Assembly (NCBI RefSeq): GCF_001746365.1
Contig: NZ_MJAJ01000014.1
Span: forward strand, 69,752-133,751
Direction of reading: 5' to 3'
DNA: 64,000 nt
Source: Streptomyces sp. LUP30
Lineage (GTDB): Bacteria > Actinomycetota > Actinomycetes > Streptomycetales > Streptomycetaceae
Shown: positions 37,501 through 44,932 of the stretch, piece by piece
Layout of the letters: every line of letters begins with the position of its first letter
Numbering within the stretch: position 1 is the first letter of the stretch
Program-made: the position numbers and the translations under genes
Notes under the pieces: generated by a model
Database searches by the model: none
The model's input: only the letters and a program-made list of their open reading frames with translations
Told to the model about the DNA's origin: nothing

Positions 37501-37997
37501 AGCAGGACTCCGTCGAGGCCGAGACCGCGGGCGGTCTCCTTGGGCAGCAGCCGCACCTGGGCCTTGGCGGAGCCGGTCGCCGCCGGGTCGGCCAGCAGCT
37601 TGACGGGCAGGCCGGGTACGGGCAGCTGAGCGACGGCGGGACGTGCGCCCCTCTTGCCCGCCGCCTTGCCACCGGCGCTCAGGCCTTGAGCAGCTGAGGC
37701 CGCCGGGGTGGTCGTGGGCAGCTGGACCTGCGCGGAGCCGGCCTTCGGCCAGGCGGCGTGGGGCGCGCGGCGCAGGCCCGACGGCAGACCGTCCGCCTTG
37801 CGCGGCTTGGTCCTGAGCGATACGCCGGGGACAGGGTGGTCGGCCTCGACGGGTGAGGTGTGCCGGACACCGCCCGATGTCGCGGCGGCCAGCGCGGGCT
37901 CGGCCTGGAACAGCGAGCCGATCATGAGCGCGGTCACCGTCAGGGTGGTGTACCGGTGGAAGCGGCCCGCGCGAGGCGGCCGTATGGGTCTGGACAA
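31557..37997 (-). CDS. RHS-repeat secreted polymorphic toxin
   Basis: 2146 residues. The N-terminal signal peptide ends near AEPALAA. An SpvB-like N-domain follows (LSIGYSSGAVDGQTTTSNNQ and WVGSGFDMNTGFIERRYKPC). Many YD/RHS repeats occupy about residues 800-1800 (YEHDADGHLTKVTGPDKTVR, TYDLLGRQLTSTDPDSGTTR), and the RHS core signature GRFLSADAVVDPTDPQQLNG ends near residue 1866 at DPTGN. The last 280 residues are a distinct tail with a charged, mostly helical region, a possible hydrophobic segment (FGVVGGAVSVAQFPVDAY) and a Cys-containing end. I cannot match the tail to a known toxin family. The TTG start has AAGGA nine bases upstream. Confidence 0.92.
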   Translation of the reverse strand: MSRPIRPPRAGRFHRYTTLTVTALMIGSLFQAEPALAAATSGGVRHTSPVEADHPVPGVSLRTKPRKADGLPSGLRRAPHAAWPKAGSAQVQLPTTTPAASAAQGLSAGGKAAGKRGARPAVAQLPVPGLPVKLLADPAATGSAKAQVRLLPKETARGLGLDGVLLSVAAAGPASTSTGSRSIGVSIDYSAFGEAYGGDYGARLRLVTLPSCALTTPKLPRCRTTTPVAGRNDSEKHTVSAASVALRPAASAVLLAAVADPDGGSAGAGDYSATPLSSSAAWQTSLQTGDFSWSYPLTAPTVPGGLLPKLSIGYSSGAVDGQTTTSNNQSSWVGSGFDMNTGFIERRYKPCGEDGDWSKDDAPGDQCWGYDNATISFNGRAGELIPAGKNVWRIRNDDGTRVEKLSDATGRANGDNDGEYWKVTTTDGLQYFFGYNRLPGWSTGKPETKSTWTVPVFGNNTDEPCHQATFAASWCQQAWRWNLDYVVDLQGNAMSYWYDPETNSYGRNRVAADDTPYERGGVIDRIEYGQRSDTLYTAKPVGKVVFTNTERCIEATAAACAVTEIEKNPTRWEDTPYYLNCKAGGDCDKGRFAPSFWSRKRLSKVTTQILQPSGGYADADAWAFVQRWGDADIDRSLLLESIQHTGLSAAPSITLPKVTFGYKQGPNRLDRLGDGIAPFIKYRLSNVSDESGGSIDVAYSEPECDFAALPTPESNTTRCFPQYWQPAGAPDPVQEWFNKYVVTQVTATDRTGGSDDMVTKYAYLDGAAWHYADDDGLTKEKYKTWSQWNGYGRVQVQSGGWDGMRSLNEHWFLRGMDGDRKNAGGGVKAVTVSDGEGGSLTDHEAFQGVEFKTIDYTGPGGTVESKTVSTPWRKETAKRVRDWGTVTANLTGTAATRTWDRKHDGGWQQTSTATTYDDLGRVTEDSDLGEAAPGDEQCTTTEYADNATTWLRALPKQVEVLDVACGTAVTYPAHLLSRKRNTYDSLAFGAAPTRGLLTKQEELVGYTGATPNYRWKSTGYDSYGRPKSTSDSSGASSTTVFAAATATKPGTLTVTGTELVAGTPSSAQSVVTEFDGVRSLPTATIDTNGKRADAEFDALGRLTKAWLANRPKSSSPTPSLEYGYRIAEGDIAAVVAKKLMNDGSQQASYILYDGWLRPRQSQSVGSDGGRLIDDTFYDGRGLVVRKYAPYYAAKAPEAKLFGVTEQGSVETQTVNEYDGLGRQTVTRTLRGNGVGVELSRTTTTHSADLVTVDPPDGATPTATVLDAAGRTTELREFHGGAPTGAYDSTWYEHDADGHLTKVTGPDKTVRSYTYDLLGRQLTSTDPDSGTTRTTYDDADRVTTATDVGRQKTLAFVYDRLGRHTETRENSTTGPLLASWTFDTVRKGYLGSSTRYVGGAGGAQYTQTINAYDNLYRPLRTTVSIPSTEPGLGGAAGVSYQTNTTYNLDGTVKSASYPAAGNLPAEVVAPTYDGLQRVVKAEGLGTYVGNARYSLTGKLEELELGDAGKRVWINNTYEPGTQLLSTSRTEREGIAGVDRAVTYDYDDAGNVDSVTDASRQGTDRQCFRYDYLQRLTEAWTPAGDCASAPAAAALGGPAPYWQSYTYTAAGNRDTDTTHDPSGKAAGDITRTYRYDENGKGQPNTLTSVSSAGAVTGKDTYTYEPGGGAESRTPAGGAKQSFTWDSEGNLASVTDGSATTQYLYDADGKRLISRGPGGVSTLYLGASEITWTKATGKTTARRYYDLGGASAVRQDDGKLSFVVADHHGTGELAVDATTQTMVQRRTMPFGEARGTLPPAGSWPGTKGFVGGTQDPTGLTHLGAREYDPKTGRFLSADAVVDPTDPQQLNGYAYAHNNPLRRSDPTGNYDPDMMAWCQDNPGRCQGGRIIPSKPSKHKKNPNPGMDKKRAHMPAVQNERLEKIIKELYIRPQVADSDVKGDGKTGTALIEEMNEGKAFGGKGTSWHIEKAVAKLGGLRDLLEDDRKAKVDTGKGILSDSDRKVAINESKELWTALNADDVAGEVTKRVNAKPEFAKTVSNLIKTVISAESMSEVTGQKFAVPENLHPKAAQRAVPSGEKIKGRGFAKAFGVVGGAVSVAQFPVDAYNYGFEEATKQLTESLTDPLGVVPEGQGAGCLFFNDCYVVSPMA

Positions 37998-38048
37998 CCC
38001 GAATGGTCCTTACGTTTGTCGGGTGGGGGTCGGGTCCGGTCGCTTGCG

Positions 38049-38083
38049 GACCCGTGGGCCCGCTGTATGCGGGCCCACGGGTC
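38049..38083 (-). terminator. 15-bp-stem hairpin between LamG and RHS genes
   Basis: Bases 38049-38063 pair perfectly with 38069-38083 around a five-base loop, midway between the LamG stop (38149) and the RHS start (37997). It would partly or fully separate the two transcripts. Confidence 0.8.
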
Positions 38084-38120
38084 GGAGAAAGCGCGTCGTC
38101 ACGACGCCCGGGGATGCGGA

Positions 38121-38158
38121 CTACGGGTCACGGGCTACGGGTCACGGACTACGGGCCT
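38121..38158. repeat. 14-bp direct repeat spanning the LamG stop codon
   Basis: CTACGGGTCACGG(G/A) occurs at 38121-38134 and 38135-38148, and a partial third copy begins at 38149, where its CTA is the complement of the LamG TAG stop. Each unit carries a potential TAG on the minus strand. Slippage here would alter the very end of the gene. Confidence 0.8.
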
Positions 38159-41100
38159 GGAACCGTGTCCAGGGACTCCCCGTTCCCGAGCTTGGCGATC
38201 TGGGCTTCACTCGCCACGCCGGAGAAGATCCACACGTCGTCGATCACGCCCGGCCAGTACTCGCCGAGGGTCCCGTTCTCCTTGTTGCGTCCGAACTGCA
38301 GCTGCTTGGTCGCCTGGAAGGGCTGGACGTTGGACCGCCACGACATGGCGTCCTCGACCTGCTCCAGATGACCGTTGACGTACAGCCGTGCCTCGTCGGC
38401 GAACGCGTCGTACACGACGGCCAGGTGGTCCCACTCGAACTCCGACTGGAAGCTCGAATGCCGTACCGCGGGCCGGGGCGCGCCGGCCGTGTCCGCCCCG
38501 GGCAGTTCCAGTTCGTAACCGCCCTGGTTCTCCGGGTCCGTGGGATCCGGCGCATAGCGCACGGTGAAGGCGCTGTTGACGGCTCCTTCCGCCGACAGGA
38601 CCGTGACCTTCTTCTGGGGGCGTGCCGCGGTGGTCACCCAAGCGGTGGCGGTGAAGCTCTCCTTGGTGTTGACCGGGACCGTCGCGGCGGCGGCGTAGTC
38701 GTCCACCCCGTCCAGGACCAGACCGCCCGCGCCGACCCATCCGGCGGCGGGCTTCACGGACGCCTGGCCGGACAGGACCGCCGGCCGCTTGCCGACGCTG
38801 TCGTCCGGGCTGGAGGCCGGCGTGCCCGCCGTCGTGGCGTCGAACTTCCAGCGGCCCTTCACCTGTGGGTGCTGCTTGAACAGGTCACCGGCCTCGTCCT
38901 TGGAGACCACCCGGTCGTACAGGCGCACGTCGTCGATCTGCCCCTTGAAGAACGAGTCGGGCCGACCGCCGTACGATCCCGCACCGACCTGTACCGGACC
39001 AGCGGCGTCCCAGGGGGCGGGCGTGAACGGGACAGCGGAGACGAGTCCGCCGTCCACGAAGAGCCGCAGTTCCTTCAGCGTGCCGTCGTAGACCCCGAGG
39101 AGATGGTGCCAGCTGTCGCCGGGGTACACCTGGTCTGCGGCGGGCTTGCCGAGGTTGGCCATCGCCCGTGTGGGCTGGACGCCCGCGGTGTCGGAGTTGT
39201 ACCGGTTGAAGACCCACCGGCGGTAGGAGCCCGAGTAGTAGAGCTCGAAGCCGCTCTGCTGGGCGCCCGCCTGGGTCGCGATGATCTGCGCCGCGTCCGA
39301 CTCCGTCCGGGGGAGCTTCGCCCAGGCGGCCACCGAGAAGCTGCGCAGGGTGTTGAGTTGCGGTCCGGCGGTGCTCGCGTAGCCGTTCGCAGCGGAACCG
39401 AGGTCCAGGGCGCCGGCCACGTTCCCCGGGACGCCGAACGTGGCGCCGTCGCCCTTGAGGACGAGCGGGTTCACCTGGCTCTCGCCCTTCGCCACCTGGG
39501 AGGTCGCCGCGTCGTCGAAGCTCCAGGCCGCCTTGGCCGGACGGCCCGTGGTCACCGGCTCCTGCCGGGCCAGCCGGCCGACGTCCTCCGCGCCCAGCGG
39601 ACGGTCGTAGACGGCGGTCTCGTCGATCGCGCCCTTCCACGGGTCCACGTAGGCGCCGTTGTACTTGGCCCGCCCGAACTGGAGGTTGGCGGCCGCGTGC
39701 CAGGGGGTGGTGACGGCGGCGGCGCCGGCCGCGACACCGTCCACGTACAGGGTGTACTTGCCGGCCGTCGCGTCACGGACGGCCGCGAGATGGGTCCACT
39801 TGCCGACCTGCGGCGGGGCCGGTGACAGCACTTGCTGGGCGGCGAAGCCGGCGCCGGCGGCGTCCTTCGTGGGCACGCGCAGCGCCCAGCGCTTGCTCCC
39901 TCCCTCGTACCCGAGGTAGAGGCCCGCGTGGTAGGTGCCGTCGACGCTGACGGCGGTGGCGGTGGCGGCGTCCGAGTCGAGGCGCACCCAGGTGGAGACG
40001 GTGTAGTCGCCATCGGTGTCGAGCAGATGGGGGCCGGCGGCCGCGTAGCCGTCCGTGGCGTCCGCGCCGTTCAGGGCGAGGGCCGTGCCGCGCACGCCCG
40101 GTTCGCCGAGGGCCGCGGTTCCGTCGAGCAGGGCGGGCCGGACGCCGCCGTCGCCCGGGTCCTGGGTCGAGCCGGCCGGGGCGTCGAGGGTCCAGGCGGC
40201 GCGTTCGGGCTGGCCGGTGGCCACCCGGAACTGGTACGAGCCGATCGTGCTGTCGTTGTTGTTGGCGTCCCAGGCCTGCACGTAGAGGGTGTTGAGCCCC
40301 GGCCTGGTCGGCATCACGTCGATCGAGACGGGCGCTCCGGGCGTCGCGGGCTTGCGCTCATTGGCCGCGGTGGGGTCCGCGTTCAGGCCGAACCAGTACT
40401 TGGCCACGTCCGCCGCGGTCGAGTCGATGGTGAAGCGGCCGTAGCGTCCGACGCCGTCCAGCCAGGGGTCGAGCGGGTCGTCGGTGTGCGAGGCGGGGTA
40501 CTGCCCGGAGGTAACGGTCGGTGCGGCCGGATGCTTGGAGTCGTAGACCAGGTAGCAGCCGGTCTGGGTGTCGCCCGCGTAGCTCCAGGGCCCCCACAGT
40601 TTGCCGTCCGACGCCCGCACGCTCCACGCGGCCTTGACGTTCTGCGGGATGCTGGACGGGAGCGTGATCGTGTACGGCTGCCCGGAGGCCTTGGGGCCGA
40701 TGCGGCCGGAGTCCCAGTGCTGTTTCCAGCCGTCGCCCGCGTCCCACTCGACCTTGAACTCCGCGTACACCTGGTCCTTGTCGGGGTCCGACAGGACGGC
40801 CGTCGCCTTGGGAAGGACGTTGACGGCCTTGGGCGACAGCGTGCAGCTGCCCCCGGGGGCCATGGTCAGCTGGGACTGCTTGGGCTGGCTCGGCGGGTTG
40901 TTGTACTCGACGCGCAGGAAGCCGTTGCCCGCGAAGCGCTTCCACTGGTTCTCGGCGCTCTCGTCCGGGGCCTTGAGCCCGAAGGTGAGCGACGTCTGCT
41001 TATTGGCGGCGGCCCAGACGACGGCGTCCTTGGCGTTGAACTCCAGGTCGCCGTCCGGGCAGGAGGCGGTCGCGCCCTTGGCCGCCGTCACTGTCGGCAT

Positions 41101-42480
41101 CTGGTCGATCCAGTAGCCCGCGGCCTTCTGGTCGTTCCAGGACGTCGTCGAGGTGAGCGTCTTGGTACGCCAGAACTCCACCGGCTGCTTGGTGCAGTTG
41201 TAGGCGAACGTCTCCCGCACGACGAACTCGGCGCTGGTGATGCTCTTGCCGGCGAAACTGGTCACAGGCAGCTTGTAGAAGAGCCGCTTGGCGTCGTTGG
41301 GCGCGCACTTGAGACCGGTGAAGTTCGGCGGGCAGAAGCCCAGGCCGGAGTCGTCCGCGCCGTCGAACTTGTAGAAGTCGGAGTCGGGGTAGGCGCGGGA
41401 GACCATCGCGTACGAGGACGCACGCGGTGAGGACCAGGCGGGGTCGATGAAGACCGGGTAGCGGGTGTCCTCACCGGAGAGCAGCTTCGGGTCGGGGGTG
41501 AGGAGGAGGGAGTTCCCCGTCACCGAGGCGCCCACGTCGGCCCGTGCCGAAGTGTCCCCAGGGCCGTCGTACAGACCGGCGGCGGGAGCGGCGGGCGAAG
41601 TGGGCCGCCCGGCCGCGGACTTGGCGGGCGCTTCGGACGCTGCGGACTTGGCGGACGGCGCGCTGTTCTTGGCGCCCGCGCCCGTGTCCGGCACCATGTC
41701 GGCGGCTTGGCGGGAGTCCCACATCACCGGCTGCGCCGCTTCGAAGGCCACGCCTCCCGCTTGTGCGTCGACCGCCTCAAGTCCCCCGGTGGCGGTGGGA
41801 CGGACGGTGAGCCCCTTGCCGGCCATGGGCAGCTTCAGTGCGGCGAGCCCGGGGTTGGCCGCGGCCCCGGCGCTCTTGACGACCAGCACCTGGGAGAAGC
41901 CGTCGGGCTCCGCGGTCATCCGCAGATCCACCCCCGGCAGGACCTCCGGATAGGTCACGGACGATCCGGAGAGCACCGGGGCGGGCAGGGTGCCGGGCCA
42001 CGACAGTGACAGCTCCCGGCCCGCCTTGACCATCTTGACCAGCGGGTCACGGCTGCCGCCCGCCGAGAACACCACGTCGGAGGCGGCGGCGACGGGCGCG
42101 ATGCCCACGCCGTCCAGCCGTCGCAGGCCGGTGTCGATGTCGACCCATCGGCCCGCCCGACGGGTGCGCACCGGTTTCAGGTGGGTGATCTCGGTGAGGG
42201 TGCCGCTCGGGTTGGCGAACAGCTCGCGGCTCGCTCCGCGTTCGCTGACGACCTCGACCTGCTTGCCGGCTCGCCGGGCCTGGTCCCGTGCCCGGTCGAC
42301 GGCGGGGGAAAGGGTGTCCGGTGTGGGTGCGTCGGCGGTCTGGGACCGCGTCCCCGCCGTGTCCGAGGTCTGCGCGACCGCGGCGGGCAGGGACGATCCT
42401 GGTATCTGGCCCGTGAGCAGTGCTCCGACCAGTAGGGAGATCGCGCCGACGGCAGCTCTCCCCCGAGTTCTTTCAGCCAC
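38149..42480 (-). CDS. Secreted multi-LamG protein paired with RHS
   Basis: About 1443 residues from the GTG at 42480, which has GAGAGGG five bases upstream; the frame extends to a TTG at 42498. A signal peptide ends near AAVAQT. The first 700 residues form a beta-rich region including a Cys-containing segment (GLGFCPPNFTGLKCAPNDAK) and a fibronectin-like part. Three LamG/concanavalin-like repeats follow at about 770-985, 990-1210 and 1215-1440, each with a YTVSTWVRLDS-, W-x-H-L-A- and LYVDG-like pattern. Such proteins lie directly upstream of RHS genes in many Streptomyces, probably as a surface partner or carrier for the toxin. It is encoded 151 bases upstream of the RHS gene. Confidence 0.9.
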   Translation of the reverse strand: MAERTRGRAAVGAISLLVGALLTGQIPGSSLPAAVAQTSDTAGTRSQTADAPTPDTLSPAVDRARDQARRAGKQVEVVSERGASRELFANPSGTLTEITHLKPVRTRRAGRWVDIDTGLRRLDGVGIAPVAAASDVVFSAGGSRDPLVKMVKAGRELSLSWPGTLPAPVLSGSSVTYPEVLPGVDLRMTAEPDGFSQVLVVKSAGAAANPGLAALKLPMAGKGLTVRPTATGGLEAVDAQAGGVAFEAAQPVMWDSRQAADMVPDTGAGAKNSAPSAKSAASEAPAKSAAGRPTSPAAPAAGLYDGPGDTSARADVGASVTGNSLLLTPDPKLLSGEDTRYPVFIDPAWSSPRASSYAMVSRAYPDSDFYKFDGADDSGLGFCPPNFTGLKCAPNDAKRLFYKLPVTSFAGKSITSAEFVVRETFAYNCTKQPVEFWRTKTLTSTTSWNDQKAAGYWIDQMPTVTAAKGATASCPDGDLEFNAKDAVVWAAANKQTSLTFGLKAPDESAENQWKRFAGNGFLRVEYNNPPSQPKQSQLTMAPGGSCTLSPKAVNVLPKATAVLSDPDKDQVYAEFKVEWDAGDGWKQHWDSGRIGPKASGQPYTITLPSSIPQNVKAAWSVRASDGKLWGPWSYAGDTQTGCYLVYDSKHPAAPTVTSGQYPASHTDDPLDPWLDGVGRYGRFTIDSTAADVAKYWFGLNADPTAANERKPATPGAPVSIDVMPTRPGLNTLYVQAWDANNNDSTIGSYQFRVATGQPERAAWTLDAPAGSTQDPGDGGVRPALLDGTAALGEPGVRGTALALNGADATDGYAAAGPHLLDTDGDYTVSTWVRLDSDAATATAVSVDGTYHAGLYLGYEGGSKRWALRVPTKDAAGAGFAAQQVLSPAPPQVGKWTHLAAVRDATAGKYTLYVDGVAAGAAAVTTPWHAAANLQFGRAKYNGAYVDPWKGAIDETAVYDRPLGAEDVGRLARQEPVTTGRPAKAAWSFDDAATSQVAKGESQVNPLVLKGDGATFGVPGNVAGALDLGSAANGYASTAGPQLNTLRSFSVAAWAKLPRTESDAAQIIATQAGAQQSGFELYYSGSYRRWVFNRYNSDTAGVQPTRAMANLGKPAADQVYPGDSWHHLLGVYDGTLKELRLFVDGGLVSAVPFTPAPWDAAGPVQVGAGSYGGRPDSFFKGQIDDVRLYDRVVSKDEAGDLFKQHPQVKGRWKFDATTAGTPASSPDDSVGKRPAVLSGQASVKPAAGWVGAGGLVLDGVDDYAAAATVPVNTKESFTATAWVTTAARPQKKVTVLSAEGAVNSAFTVRYAPDPTDPENQGGYELELPGADTAGAPRPAVRHSSFQSEFEWDHLAVVYDAFADEARLYVNGHLEQVEDAMSWRSNVQPFQATKQLQFGRNKENGTLGEYWPGVIDDVWIFSGVASEAQIAKLGNGESLDTVPGP

Positions 42481-42497
42481 GCCAGCCCTCTCATGCA

Positions 42498-42516
42498 ATC
42501 TTCATAATGTGAAGAT
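42498..42516. promoter_or_regulatory. Inverted repeat ATCTTCA-N5-TGAAGAT before the LamG gene
   Basis: A perfect 7-bp dyad with a five-base spacer that begins 18 bases upstream of the likely GTG start. It is AT-rich compared with its surroundings. It may be an operator, or may cover the transcription start of the toxin locus. The regulator is unknown. Confidence 0.5.
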
Positions 42517-43027
42517 GACTATCCGGGTGGCCGGTTCTCGTTGTCAATCAAGTTCGACGGCAGTCAACTCCCGTGTCCCCGCCGGGAATCCGCGAGGAAC
42601 AGAAGCACAAACCGGACACGTCCCCCGAAGCCCCGAGGCGGAATGAGCGGACCCAGTCGGCTGGAATGACGGGAGTGGGCGGGAGGCTGCCCGGGGCGGC
42701 GGTTTCGGCGTCCAGGTCCAGTGCGATCCGGGTTCCGGCGTCCGGTGCGGTCCCGGGTGCGCTGCGGAGCAGGCCGTACCCGGAACGTCGGTCAGGAGCC
42801 CCTGGGCCGCGCGTCATCGGAAGGGATCGCGTTACAGGTCAGGCGACGTGCCGGACAGCCACGGACGAGCGCATACCGTGCCGGATCGAGCAGCAATCGA
42901 GACCAGAACTGAGACTGACCCCAGCCGGACAGCAACCCCTCGGCCAGGATTGCAGAAGCAGGGGAGTCTGTCGGTGAGCACCGCTACCATCCGGAATGCC
43001 TCACGGGACGACGAGCGGAGTCAGGGA
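42517..43027. other. Divergent intergenic region, no gene
   Basis: About 510 bases between the divergent LamG gene and the small membrane-anchored protein. Frames here are shadows. It should carry both promoters; apart from the dyad at 42498-42516 nothing stands out. Confidence 0.4.
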
Positions 43028-43534
43028 ATGGGCGACGTGCACGAATCGGCAGTCAAGCGGAAGTTGGGTATCCCGAGCTGGCGGAACCTGTCCAAGGACA
43101 AGGTGCTCAGGTTCGCGGCAGCGATGCCCGAGATGGCCACCGAGGTGCGGCTCAAGCTCATCGAGCAGTTCCCCTCCTTCAAGGACCTGGGCAAAGCCAA
43201 CATCGATGCGGTCACAGAGGCCCACAAGACCACTCTTGCAGCCAACGAGAACAGCCAGAACCACTTCTACAAGGCTGCGCAGGACCAGCGGGACGCCCTG
43301 CGGGCCGACCTCGGTCGGGACGACCTCAGCGAGGCACAGCGGGAGTCCCTGCACGACCGCTTCGAACGAAACGTGGGGCGGGTATCCGAGAAGGACAGCG
43401 AGAGCAAACAGTTCTTGATGGCGGGGATGAGGGTGGCGACAGTCGCCGGTGCAGCCGTCGTCGGGCTGGGCGTGGTATTCGTCGGCGGCAGGATTGCTGG
43501 AGCGAGCGAGGACGGTTCCGAGGAATCCCAGTAG
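43028..43534 (+). CDS. Small tail-anchored protein of unknown function
   Basis: 168 residues from the ATG at 43028, which has a GGAG upstream; a GTG at 42974 is possible. The first 135 residues are helical and highly charged (MGDVHESAVKRKLGIPSWRN, MATEVRLKLIEQFPSF, DQRDALRADLGRDDLSEAQR). The C-terminal end is one membrane helix (VATVAGAAVVGLGVVFVGG) and a short acidic tail, so it should be anchored with its body in the cytosol. I recognise no family. It is divergent from the toxin locus. Confidence 0.65.
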   Translation: MGDVHESAVKRKLGIPSWRNLSKDKVLRFAAAMPEMATEVRLKLIEQFPSFKDLGKANIDAVTEAHKTTLAANENSQNHFYKAAQDQRDALRADLGRDDLSEAQRESLHDRFERNVGRVSEKDSESKQFLMAGMRVATVAGAAVVGLGVVFVGGRIAGASEDGSEESQ

Positions 43535-43873
43535 GACTGTTGTCGATCAGACTGGCTGCCAGGTGAACGGAACGGCTCCCAAGGCGCCCTCGACAGTGCG
43601 CTGCACCTCACTGAAACTGATGTCCATGGGGGACAGCGCGATGTGGGGTCGCTGCTTTCACCGGCGGTACGGCCGTCTTACAGGTCATCTCGGCGGAGCC
43701 ATCGCTCGCACCCAGATCCCGCGGGTAGCGGTGGCCATGCTGACAGCAGCCGGACGGCTCGTCGCCGATCAGGGCTCCGCCCGCTGAACTGGGACCGCTG
43801 TTCGCATCTGTCGTGCCGGCACAGGCCCCCGACGGCGGGGCGGATACCGCTTCACAGCCCGCCGAGGAGTCAC
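43535..43873. other. Gap, nothing supported
   Basis: 339 bases. No frame on either strand resembles a known protein, and no long hairpin was noticed. Confidence 0.35.
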
Positions 43874-44087
43874 ATGCCCACCCCTGATGCAACGGCTCCC
43901 ACGGGCCTCAGGGAGGCCCCACCGCGCCTACCTGGACGTCATGATCGAAGGGGACACCACGACTCTCGAAGGCTTGCTCGCGGAGGACTTCACCCTCAGC
44001 TACGTGGCCGTACACGTGCAGCCAAAGGGGGAGTGGCTGGCGCAGATGCGTCAGGGGCGGTTCGTCTACCACTCCATCGATGGCTGA
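43874..44087 (+). pseudogene. SnoaL/DUF4440-like (NTF2-fold) gene, frameshifted and truncated
   Basis: The ATG at 43874 opens MPTPDATAPTGLREA. After a one-base shift the sequence continues as HRAYLDVMIEGDTTTLEGLL, then AEDFTLSYVAVHVQPKGEWL and GRFVYHSID. This is the first half of a DUF4440-type cone-shaped NTF2-fold protein. The second half is missing; the frame ends exactly where a broken oxidoreductase begins on the other strand. Confidence 0.7.
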
Positions 44088-44275
44088 TCGGCCAGTTCGC
44101 CTGCCACCACCTCGACGCCATCGGGCAGCGAGCGCCGGGCGCGGTCGGGGTCGCGGCTGAGCACGCGTGGCAGGCTGCCCAGTTCGAGCAGGCGGGCGGC
44201 GACGAGGCGTCCGATGCTGCCTGTCCCGCCGGTGATCAGAACGCGGGTGATGCTCGGGCGGGTTGGCTGCGTCAT
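44066..44275 (-). pseudogene. NAD(P)-binding (NmrA-like) oxidoreductase, N-terminal fragment
   Basis: From the ATG at 44275 (MTQPTRPSITRVLITGGTGS) it shows the Rossmann glycine motif GGTGSIG, the following helix (VAARLLELGSLPRVLSRDPD) and a second strand (VEVVAGELADQ). After about 65 residues it runs into the NTF2-like remnant. The catalytic and C-terminal parts are lost. The two truncated genes face each other at their 3' ends, a clear deletion or inversion junction near 44086. Confidence 0.75.
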
Positions 44276-44932
44276 GTCGTCGGCTCCTTGAAGGTCGAGC
44301 CGTCGATCAAGAACCTTCGCCGCCCTTGTCGACCCAGCCTTTGACGGCAGCATCATCGAAGCGTTCACCACTCCCATGGCCTTGCCATCAGATGGGCCCG
44401 CACCGAACAGAAGGCGATGGCCCAGGCCGCGGACTGTCAGATGTGGGCCCGGACCTGCTTTACCTTGATCGGCGGACAGTTCCCAGTCGAGGATGCCCAG
44501 GGCGGTCCGGGCGGCAGCGAACGTATGCCGGGACCTGCTGACTCAGCGCCTCGATGGTCTGCTGCCGGGACGCCCGGCGGCGCCGGCCACCCCTGGCCCC
44601 TCACGCGCCACGGACGATCATTGCGGTCATGCAGCGCCATACGCCCAAGCAGGGCGATGAGCGCCACCTTGACCCGGCCCGACCGTTCCCCGCTTCCCAT
44701 TTGCAGCCGTCGCACGTCCCGTTCGACCTCCGCTCCTCCCGGTCGTGGGACCCGCACGGCTGTCCGCGTCCCGAGCCCGTCCCAGCACCGGTCCGTCCGC
44801 GCAGGTCACAGCCGTGCCGGCGTCCCGGCGTCCCGATCTCCGCCGGACGCGACCACCACGGGACGTCCGCTGCCAGCATCACTCGGGCCGGGAGGGCTCC
44901 CGGCCACTCACCAGCAAGAGGGGGAACACCAG
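44276..44932. other. Upstream region of the lysozyme operon
   Basis: About 660 bases without a supported gene. The right end has the AAGAGGGGG ribosome site of the GH25 gene; promoter elements were not resolved. Confidence 0.4.

Noticed and set aside
31794..37697. 1967-codon plus-strand open frame
   Set aside because: It is antisense to the RHS gene, very rich in Arg, Gly and Val, and has no domain; it is a GC-bias shadow.
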